Below, piece after piece: positions 6,032 through 10,797 of a DNA stretch of 10,797 nt. The stretch is taken from the NCBI GenBank assembly GCA_024686055.1, contig JAIBDV010000060.1, positions 1-10,797 on the forward strand, read 5' to 3'. Origin of the DNA: Neptuniibacter sp. (lineage in GTDB: Bacteria > Pseudomonadota > Gammaproteobacteria > Pseudomonadales > Balneatricaceae). The notes below the pieces were generated by a model. It did no database searches and was not told the DNA's origin. It saw only the letters and a program-made list of their open reading frames with translations. Position numbers and translations under genes: made by a program. Each line of letters opens with the position of its first letter. The stretch's first letter is position 1.

Positions 6032-7696
6032 ATGTCCTTACGCTGGAAAACTATCCTTGGTATTGCCCTCATTGAAGGGCTGTTGTTGCTGTTACTGGTG
6101 TATACCGCACTGGGGTATATGCGCAGTACCAGTTACGACAGCCTGCTTAAGCGGGCGCAGACAACTGCCTCGTTATTTGCAACCACCACAAAGGATGCCG
6201 TCCTGTCCTATGATCTGGCATCGCTGGAAACCTTTACCGATGAACTGATGACCAACCCGGACATGGAATATGCCCGGGTGGTGGGAGCTGATGGTAACGT
6301 ATTTGCTGCCTCGGGAGATGCGATACTGCTCGCTCAGTCTTTTGTGCCTGATCAGTCACCAGAGCTGATTGATGATGGGGTCTTTGACATACAGGCCAAC
6401 ATTGTCGAGGGGGGGGAGGTGTATGGTCGGGTGCAGATTGGCATCGATACAGCGTCACTTGAGCGGGCGATTTCTGCCACTCAGAGCTGGAGTATCACGA
6501 TTGCCAGTGTTGAGATGGTACTGGTTGCATTGTTCTCCTTCGTACTGGGAACCTACCTCACCTCACAACTGGCAACATTGCGACGAGCGGCGAAAAATGT
6601 CGCTCAGGGTGATCTGGAAACTGAAGTGCCAATTCGTAGCCGGGATGAAATTGCGGAAGTGGGGCAGGCGTTCAATGTCATGATTGACCGGCTGAGAGCA
6701 ACCCAGCAGAAGCGAGATCAGTATGAGGTTGAGCTGAAAGAGCTGAATCGGACTCTGGAAGATCGGGTTGAGCGTCGTACCGCTGCCCTGGTGAAGAGTA
6801 ATGATGATCTCAAAGGCGCAAATCAGCAGATTCAGCAGACCCAGACTCAGCTGCTGCAATCAGAAAAAATGGCATCACTGGGCCAGATGGCAGCCGGGGT
6901 TGCCCATGAGATCAACAATCCGGTTGGTTTTGTGATGAGCAACATCGCCAGTCTGAACGGTTACGTTGAGAGCTACCAGGGGCTGGAACAGAAAGTGCGG
7001 CCCTTGCTGCAACTGGAGCCTGCCAGTCCTGAGTGGCAGCTGCGTAAGCGTGAGCTGGATGCCTTTATGACGGCGGAGGATTTCGAGTTCATCCATGATG
7101 ATATCCGCGAATTGATGGTAGACACCCTGGAGGGCTCCCGGCGAATTCGTGACATTGTGCAGGGACTCAAAGAATTTTCACATGTGGATCAGGCTGAGCA
7201 GCAGGAAGCGGACCTGAATCAGTGTCTGGAGACGACGCTCAAAATCGTCAATAGCGAGCTCAAATACAGTTGTACCATTCGTAAAGACCTCAAGCCACTG
7301 CCGTTACTGAGCTGCAGTCCCGGGCAACTAAACCAGGTGTTTATGAACTTGCTGGTCAATGCGGGTCAGGCTGTTGGTGAAGATGGCGGGGTGATTGGCA
7401 TACGCAGTCGTGAGCGGGCTGAGGATATTGAGATACAGGTGTTTGATAATGGTCAGGGTATTGCTGCGGCACATGTTTCCCAGTTGTTTGATCCCTTTTT
7501 TACCACCAAACCGGTGGGCGAAGGTACCGGGCTGGGGCTGGCAATTTCCTATGGCATCATTGAAGACCACCATGGCTCTATTACCGTGAAGAGCAAACCG
7601 GGTGTGGGTACCTGCTTTACTATCCGGTTACCAAAGCGTGGTATTACCCGTACTGCAGATGAGTCAGGCGCTGAGCTGGCGGCAATGGCAGATTGA
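6032..7696 (+). CDS. Membrane sensor histidine kinase (HAMP, HisKA, HATPase), no receiver domain
   Basis: This 554-aa sensor kinase of a two-component system sits in the inner membrane. Segments in order: a short cytoplasmic start; TM1 at about 8-30; a periplasmic sensor of about 120 residues (roughly 31-153, Cache-like by its GADGNVFAASGD stretch); TM2 at about 154-176; HAMP at about 177-230 (motif DEIAEVGQAFNVMIDRL); a coiled coil at about 230-280; a HisKA H-box SLGQMAAGVAHEINNPVGF with phospho-acceptor His 292; an HATPase with N-box FMNLLVNAGQAV (N439 and N443), G1-type VFDNGQGI (D472), and F/G2-type DPFFTTKPVGEGTGLGLAIS. The motif HEINNP resembles the DctB/NtrB-like kinase group. It starts 4 bases after the binding-protein gene, implying cotranscription and a joint sensing role. 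No response regulator lies in the window, so its partner is encoded elsewhere. All catalytic motifs are present. Confidence 0.95.
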   Translation: MSLRWKTILGIALIEGLLLLLLVYTALGYMRSTSYDSLLKRAQTTASLFATTTKDAVLSYDLASLETFTDELMTNPDMEYARVVGADGNVFAASGDAILLAQSFVPDQSPELIDDGVFDIQANIVEGGEVYGRVQIGIDTASLERAISATQSWSITIASVEMVLVALFSFVLGTYLTSQLATLRRAAKNVAQGDLETEVPIRSRDEIAEVGQAFNVMIDRLRATQQKRDQYEVELKELNRTLEDRVERRTAALVKSNDDLKGANQQIQQTQTQLLQSEKMASLGQMAAGVAHEINNPVGFVMSNIASLNGYVESYQGLEQKVRPLLQLEPASPEWQLRKRELDAFMTAEDFEFIHDDIRELMVDTLEGSRRIRDIVQGLKEFSHVDQAEQQEADLNQCLETTLKIVNSELKYSCTIRKDLKPLPLLSCSPGQLNQVFMNLLVNAGQAVGEDGGVIGIRSRERAEDIEIQVFDNGQGIAAAHVSQLFDPFFTTKPVGEGTGLGLAISYGIIEDHHGSITVKSKPGVGTCFTIRLPKRGITRTADESGAELAAMAD

Positions 7697-7707
7697 GCTT
7701 GAATTCG

Positions 7708-7736
7708 GGTAGAGCCGATGACGCATCGGCTCTACC
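7708..7736. terminator. Perfect 13-bp hairpin between convergent genes
   Basis: GGTAGAGCCGATG (7708-7720) and CATCGGCTCTACC (7724-7736) pair perfectly around a 3-base loop, ACG. It lies 11 bases after the kinase stop and 7 bases beyond the end of the minus-strand small gene, so it could end transcripts from both sides. There is no T-run on either strand, so it may block or stabilise rather than act as a classic terminator. Confidence 0.65.
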
Positions 7737-7743
7737 GATGGGG

Positions 7744-7953
7744 TCAGCTATCTTCAAACCAGAACTCTTCATCAATGTCGTGCGCTAAAACCTTCTCTTC
7801 CTGATGGCGTTCTATTGCACGGCGGGCGGCAAGGGAACGTTGCGAGGCGCGTTTTTTCTGCTTAATCTTTTCCTCCTCTTTAAAGCCGACGAGTACATCA
7901 AAGATTTCAGTGGGCAGAGTATGTGTGGTGTCTGTGTTCTTCCGTAGTTGCAT
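7744..7953 (-). CDS. Small charged hypothetical protein (69 aa), possibly PA3496-like
   Basis: This is a likely real small gene. The ATG at 7953 has an AGGAG ribosome site (about 7962-7966 on the minus strand) 8 bases away, and a good promoter candidate lies about 80 bases upstream. The product is soluble, with no signal peptide or membrane segment. It has a polar N-terminal part, then a strongly basic stretch (KIKQKKRASQRSLAARRAIERHQEEK, about residues 30-55, likely helical), and an acidic aromatic tail (DIDEEFWFED). The RR-x-IE helix followed by an acidic tail recalls the small PA3496-type proteins of Pseudomonas and relatives. That assignment is from memory of the pattern and is weak. The function is unknown. 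The gene is convergent with the kinase gene and lies downstream of hexR on the same strand, separated by 205 bases that contain a hairpin and its own promoter candidate. Confidence 0.65.
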   Translation of the reverse strand: MQLRKNTDTTHTLPTEIFDVLVGFKEEEKIKQKKRASQRSLAARRAIERHQEEKVLAHDIDEEFWFEDS

Positions 7954-8033
7954 AACACTTTCTCCTCAACAGCCGCTGTCGAAGAACCCGGGAACAATCC
8001 TGTGTGCCCAGGGCAGAGACAGCGTTCAATTGC

Positions 8034-8062
8034 GTTTTATCGCACTACTGCTTAAATATCAA
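8034..8062 (-). promoter_or_regulatory. Candidate sigma-70 promoter for the small 69-aa gene
   Basis: On the minus strand, TTGATA (8062-8057) and TAAAAC (8039-8034) are separated by exactly 17 bases. They match the consensus at 5 of 6 and 4 of 6 positions. The predicted start near 8027 leaves a leader of about 75 bases before the ATG at 7953. This suggests the small gene is expressed separately from hexR. Confidence 0.5.
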
Positions 8063-8099
8063 CCAGTGATTCGCGGGAGAAAGAGTAAAAGTGCGCCAT

Positions 8100-8121
8100 G
8101 TCAGGATTGTGACATCCTGAC
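8100..8121 (-). terminator. Hairpin downstream of hexR
   Basis: GTCAGGAT (8100-8107) and ATCCTGAC (8114-8121) pair perfectly around a 6-base loop. The hairpin lies 38 bases beyond the hexR stop. On the minus strand a TTTT stretch occurs about 10 bases farther on, so it may be a weak terminator separating hexR from the small gene. A dyad operator is the alternative reading. Confidence 0.45.
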
Positions 8122-8158
8122 TGCAGAGGTATGAAAGTGTGACGGGCAGGTGGAAAAA

Positions 8159-9040
8159 TTACTTGGGCGGACGGCGCACCGGTAAGCGTTTGTCATTCTG
8201 ACGCAGGGAACGCAACGAGCGCTTAATCGTTTTCAGGTGGTCCAGCAGGCCAGGACCCAGCCGCATGGCAACGCCGACGGCGAGTACATCAATCACCACC
8301 AGGTGCAGGACGCGGGAAGACATCAGCGTACTGAGGTCTTTATCCTCCTCCACATCGATATGGATCGGAATGGTGGCCAGGTCAGCCAGAGGTGTGTTGC
8401 CCGGGCACAGGGAGATCACCGTGGCGCCGGTTTCCCGGACCAGTTTGACGGTATGCAGCAGGTCTTTGGTGCGACCCGTCTGAGAGATAGCTACCACCAC
8501 ATCGTTATCACCCAGGGTGACAGCGGAGATGGTCTGCATATGGGGATCGTCGTAGGCGGCCGCTGATATCTTCAGTCGGAAGAATTTATGCTGGGCGTCG
8601 GTGCAGACCGGTGCAGAGGCACCAAAACCATAGAACTCAACCCGACTGGCGGTGGCCAGGGCGGTGATCGCATCCTCCAGTGACTCTGCTGGCAGCCGGT
8701 CGCGGATATTGATCAGGTTGCCGATCATGGAATCGAAGATCTTCTGCTTGAACTCACTGACCGTATCTTTGCTGTTCAGTGAGAACTGCTCAAAGTTGGC
8801 GCTGCTGGCCAGCCCCTGAGCCAGAGTCAGTTTAAAATCCTGGAAGCCGTCATAGTTCAGCGCACGGCAGAACCGCACCACCGTAGGCTCACTGACGCTG
8901 GCCTCGGAAGCCAGATCGACAATGCGCATATGGATGACTTCATCCGGTTGGGTAAGGACATAGTCCGCTACCTTTTGTTCTGACTTGCGCAGCTTTGGCC
9001 GCGCATCCGCAATGGACTGCAGCAGATTGAACGAATTCAA
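8159..9040 (-). CDS. hexR: HexR/RpiR-family sugar-phosphate-responsive transcription regulator
   Basis: This 293-aa transcription factor has an N-terminal RpiR helix-turn-helix (about 1-77; core SEASVSEPTVVRFCRALNYDGFQDFK) and a C-terminal SIS sugar-phosphate-binding domain (about 125-265; FYGFGASAPVCTDAQHKFFR, ISQTGRTKDLLHTVKLVRETGA, DVLAVGVAMRLG). HexR proteins of gammaproteobacteria regulate central sugar metabolism, and DNA binding is released by 2-keto-3-deoxy-6-phosphogluconate. The layout and many motifs match, so hexR is used as the symbol, but a paralogous RpiR regulator is possible because no glucose-pathway gene (zwf, edd, pgl) is adjacent. The start is a TTG: the upstream frame is closed by a TGA 9 bases earlier, and the next ATG (codon 38) would remove part of the HTH. 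The ribosome site is weak (GAGAG). It is divergent from a TRAP binding-protein gene, which is a likely target. Compared with typical HexR the N-terminus is slightly extended and the C-terminus ends in a basic tail (RLPVRRPPK). Confidence 0.85.
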   Translation of the reverse strand: MNSFNLLQSIADARPKLRKSEQKVADYVLTQPDEVIHMRIVDLASEASVSEPTVVRFCRALNYDGFQDFKLTLAQGLASSANFEQFSLNSKDTVSEFKQKIFDSMIGNLINIRDRLPAESLEDAITALATASRVEFYGFGASAPVCTDAQHKFFRLKISAAAYDDPHMQTISAVTLGDNDVVVAISQTGRTKDLLHTVKLVRETGATVISLCPGNTPLADLATIPIHIDVEEDKDLSTLMSSRVLHLVVIDVLAVGVAMRLGPGLLDHLKTIKRSLRSLRQNDKRLPVRRPPK

Positions 9041-9075
9041 GAGGATCTCTCATCTGACCTGTAGAAACTGCACAG

Positions 9076-9084
9076 AGTATATCA
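9076..9084 (-). promoter_or_regulatory. Candidate extended -10 promoter for hexR
   Basis: The minus strand reads TGATATACT, an extended -10 element (TGn plus TATACT, 5 of 6 to consensus). Its -35 partner is poor, as is usual for extended -10 promoters. The predicted start is near 9069, about 29 bases before the TTG start codon. Confidence 0.5.
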
Positions 9085-9126
9085 ATGTTGTTATCTCAGC
9101 TCACCCTGTCTGCTGCACCTGTCAAA

Positions 9127-9155
9127 TTGCGACCTGACAAGGGGCGTGGTACTTT
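9127..9155 (+). promoter_or_regulatory. Candidate promoter of the TRAP binding-protein gene
   Basis: TTGCGA (9127-9132) and TACTTT (9150-9155) lie 17 bases apart. They match the consensus at 4 and 3 positions, so the promoter is weak and might need an activator. The predicted start near 9162 leaves a leader of about 33 bases. GATAAT at 9172-9177 is a closer -10 match but lacks a -35 and would leave almost no leader. Confidence 0.35.
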
Positions 9156-9162
9156 TTGTACC
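9148..9162. promoter_or_regulatory. Candidate operator: perfect inverted repeat GGTAC-N5-GTACC
   Basis: GGTAC (9148-9152) and GTACC (9158-9162) are perfect inverted arms around TTTTT. The site lies in the divergent hexR / TRAP promoter region and overlaps the predicted -10 of the TRAP gene. RpiR regulators bind such dyads, so the adjacent HexR-like protein is the first suspect. The sequence is only loosely like the TGTA...TACA HexR boxes known in other gammaproteobacteria. A second weaker dyad, TGTCA-N10-TGACA, lies at 9120-9139. Confidence 0.45.
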
Positions 9163-9194
9163 TTCACCAAGGATAATAACAAAGGAGTGCACGC

Positions 9195-10274
9195 GTGAAA
9201 CGTCGTGACTTGATTAAAGCAGCAGGCCTGGCAGCTGCCGCAGGTGCAGCCGCTGCAACTGCACCGGCTCATGCCGCAAAGAAAATTCGCTGGAAAATGG
9301 TCACCACCTGGCCGAAGAATTTCCCGGGTCTGGGTACAGGTGCTAATCACCTGGCAGAACTGATCAATGAGATGAGTGCCGGACGCATTGACGTAAAAGT
9401 GTATGGCGCCAAAGAGCTGGTGGGTGCACTGGAAATTTTTGATGCGGTCTCTCAGGGGACGGCTGAAATGGGTCATGGTGCTTCTTACTACTGGAAGGGC
9501 AAGAGCCGCGCGGCACAGTTCTTCGCGGCTGTGCCTTTTGGTCTGACGGCCCAGGAGATGAATGGCTGGCTGTACCACGGTGGTGGTATGGAGCTGTGGG
9601 AAGAAACCTACGCGCCGTTCGGTCTGGTCCCCGGTGCTGCGGGTAACACCGGGGTACAGATGGGCGGCTGGTTCAACAAGGAGATCAACTCCGTTGCTGA
9701 CCTGGAAGGTCTGAAAATGCGTATGCCCGGGCTCGGCGGTGAAGTGCTCCGGCGTGCCGGTGGTACACCGGTACTGCTGCCAGGCGGTGAAATCTTCCCG
9801 GCGCTGCAATCCGGTGCGATCGACGCGACTGAGTGGGTCGGTCCTTACAACGATATGGCGTTTGGTCTGCACAAAGCGGCCAAATACTACTACTACCCGG
9901 GCTGGCATGAGCCAGGCACCACGCTGGAATGCTTCGTTAACAAGGAAGCGCTGGAAGCCCTGCCGAAAGATCTGCAGATGATTGTGCGCTCTGCAATCAA
10001 AATCGCCAACCAGGATATGCTGGCCGACTTCACGGCCAAGAACAACAAGGCGCTGGAGCAGCTGGTCACTCAGCACGGTGTTGAGTTGCGCAAGTTCCCG
10101 GATGAAGTACTGCAGAAACTGCGTATGCTGTCTGATGCGGTGGTGCGTGAAGAAGCAGATAAAGACCCGATGACCAAAAAAGTCTACGAGTCCTTTGTAC
10201 AGTTCCGTGACCAGGCAACCAAGTGGCATGCGGTATCTGAGCAGGCCTACCTGAACGGTCGTAACCTGGGCTGA
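9195..10274 (+). CDS. TRAP transporter substrate-binding protein, TakP-like (2-oxoacid type)
   Basis: This 359-aa periplasmic binding protein of the DctP/TRAP family (PF03480 type) captures a carboxylate for a sodium-driven DctQM-type permease. The N-terminus MKRRDLIKAAG carries a twin-arginine motif and ends in an Ala-rich stretch with AHA-A (cut near residue 27), so Tat export is likely. The conserved carboxylate-binding Arg is R176 in GLKMRMPGLGG. The motif ATEWVGPYND (E213, W214), WYHGGG (here WLYHGGG), NTGVQMGGWFNKEI and YYYYPGWHEPGT closely match TakP of Rhodobacter sphaeroides, which binds pyruvate and other 2-oxoacids. A related ligand is therefore inferred, not proven. The start is GTG with AAGGAG 7 bases upstream (9182-9187); no upstream ATG is available in frame. 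It is divergent from hexR and convergent with a dctM gene. No dctQ or dctM follows on its own strand within the 523 bases left before the window edge. Confidence 0.93.
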   Translation: MKRRDLIKAAGLAAAAGAAAATAPAHAAKKIRWKMVTTWPKNFPGLGTGANHLAELINEMSAGRIDVKVYGAKELVGALEIFDAVSQGTAEMGHGASYYWKGKSRAAQFFAAVPFGLTAQEMNGWLYHGGGMELWEETYAPFGLVPGAAGNTGVQMGGWFNKEINSVADLEGLKMRMPGLGGEVLRRAGGTPVLLPGGEIFPALQSGAIDATEWVGPYNDMAFGLHKAAKYYYYPGWHEPGTTLECFVNKEALEALPKDLQMIVRSAIKIANQDMLADFTAKNNKALEQLVTQHGVELRKFPDEVLQKLRMLSDAVVREEADKDPMTKKVYESFVQFRDQATKWHAVSEQAYLNGRNLG

Positions 10275-10290
10275 GCTTTCACCAGGCAAT

Positions 10291-10316
10291 AAAAAAGCAG
10301 ACCCAGGCCTGCTTTT
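10291..10316 (-). terminator. Rho-independent terminator for dctM (minus strand)
   Basis: AAAAGCAG (10293-10300) pairs with CTGCTTTT (10309-10316). On the minus strand the stem ends in CTGCTTTTTT, giving a U-tract, so it can end the dctM transcript. On the plus strand it also ends in TTTT and may assist termination of the binding-protein gene. Confidence 0.7.
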
Positions 10317-10321
10317 GATAG

Positions 10322-10345
10322 AACCCTGCCTCGGCAGGGTTTTTT
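10322..10345 (+). terminator. Strong Rho-independent terminator for the TRAP binding-protein gene
   Basis: CCCTGCC (10324-10330) and GGCAGGG (10333-10339) form a GC-rich stem directly followed by six T's (10340-10345). It lies 47 bases after the stop codon. Two A's on the left extend the pairing with the T-run. This is the clearest terminator in the window. Confidence 0.9.
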
Positions 10346-10368
10346 ATGGCCGCTATACCGTCAGGGGC

Positions 10369-10797
10369 TTAGCCGTACACCAGGTCGGGTAACCAGGTGG
10401 CCAGAGCAGGCCAGGCTGCCAGTGCCGCCAGCATCACCAGCTGGATGGCGATAAAGGGCACCACCCCCCGATAGATCTGACTGGTACTGATCGTTGGCGG
10501 TGCCACGCCGCGCAGGTAGAACAGCGCAAAGCCAAACGGTGGGGTCAGGAACGAGGTTTGCAAGTTGATAGCAAACATAATGCCCAGCCAGACCGGGTCC
10601 AGTCCCATGGACAGCAGGATCGGCGCAACAATAGGGACCACCACAAAGGTGATCTCGATGAAATCCAGGAAGAAGCCGAGCAGGAAGATAATCAGCATCA
10701 CCAGCGCCATGGCACCAAAGACCCCGCCTGGCAGATCGGTCAGAAAGTCACGCACCAGATCATCACCGCCGTAACCACGGAATACCAGTGAGAAAAT
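10369..10797 (-). CDS. TRAP transporter large permease subunit (DctM type), C-terminal part
   Basis: This is the membrane permease of a tripartite carboxylate transporter. Only the last 142 or so codons are inside; the frame is open to the window edge and reads IFSLVFRGYGGDDLVRDFL at the cut, so no start is present. Features seen are the DctM hallmark G-x-x-LDFIEITFVVVPI..., LGIMFAINLQTSFLTPPFGFALFYLRGVAP, and a final hydrophobic segment (about 25 residues near the end). At least three membrane helices fall in this part. It ends at 10369, near the terminators. It is convergent with the TakP-like gene, where a same-strand P-Q-M order is usual; a dctQ would be expected outside the window, upstream of this gene. 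Whether it works with the adjacent binding protein is likely from proximity but not shown. Confidence 0.9.
   Translation of the reverse strand: MFSLVFRGYGGDDLVRDFLTDLPGGVFGAMALVMLIIFLLGFFLDFIEITFVVVPIVAPILLSMGLDPVWLGIMFAINLQTSFLTPPFGFALFYLRGVAPPTISTSQIYRGVVPFIAIQLVMLAALAAWPALATWLPDLVYG

Noticed and set aside
9148..9162. Sigma-54 promoter reading of the TGGTAC stretch
   Set aside because: The GG at 9148-9149 is not followed by GC at the required 10-base distance.
9096..10289. A 397-codon open frame on the minus strand opposite the TakP-like gene
   Set aside because: It mirrors a strongly supported TRAP gene, has no recognisable domain and no good start signal. Its openness follows from codon bias of the real gene.
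10369..10755. A complete 128-aa protein starting at GTG 10755
   Set aside because: The frame continues to the window edge with conserved DctM sequence, so this is the end of a longer gene.
1..10797. CRISPR array, tRNA, rRNA, prophage or defence system
   Set aside because: No regular repeats with spacers, no tRNA cloverleaf or rRNA sequence noticed, and no phage or defence genes among the supported coding regions.

Overview
The window looks like chromosomal DNA of a marine-type gammaproteobacterium, possibly of the Oceanospirillales. This is inferred from the gene families (a glmU-glmS pair, a HexR-like regulator, a TakP-type TRAP transporter) and from the moderate GC content. I cannot name a species. 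No rRNA, tRNA, CRISPR array, plasmid or phage genes were seen.

Layout. Positions 1 to about 1558 hold the 5' part of an IS3-family insertion sequence on the minus strand: orfA, then orfB joined by a likely -1 frameshift. It is cut by the left edge of the window. After a 240-base leader with small repeats come glmU and glmS on the plus strand, the enzymes that make glucosamine-6-P and UDP-GlcNAc for cell-wall and lipopolysaccharide synthesis. Next, also on the plus strand, is a tight two-gene unit: a secreted PhnD-type binding protein and, 4 bases later, a membrane histidine kinase with no receiver domain. A perfect 13-bp hairpin follows the kinase.

On the minus strand are a small charged protein (69 aa) and a HexR/RpiR-type regulator that begins with TTG. 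Divergent from the regulator is a TakP-like TRAP substrate-binding protein with a Tat-like signal. The end of the TRAP large permease gene (dctM) enters from the right edge on the opposite strand, convergent with the binding-protein gene. Two back-to-back hairpin terminators separate them.

How they fit. glmU and glmS act in one pathway. The PhnD-like protein and kinase most likely form a ligand sensor rather than a transporter, because no permease or ATPase lies beside them. The HexR-like regulator sits across a 154-base promoter region from the TRAP binding-protein gene, where a perfect inverted repeat overlaps the predicted -10, so it may control uptake of 2-oxoacids or a related carboxylate. 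No clearly new system is evident. The points most worth testing are the sensor pair, the rearranged TRAP locus with its candidate operator, and the insertion just upstream of glmU.
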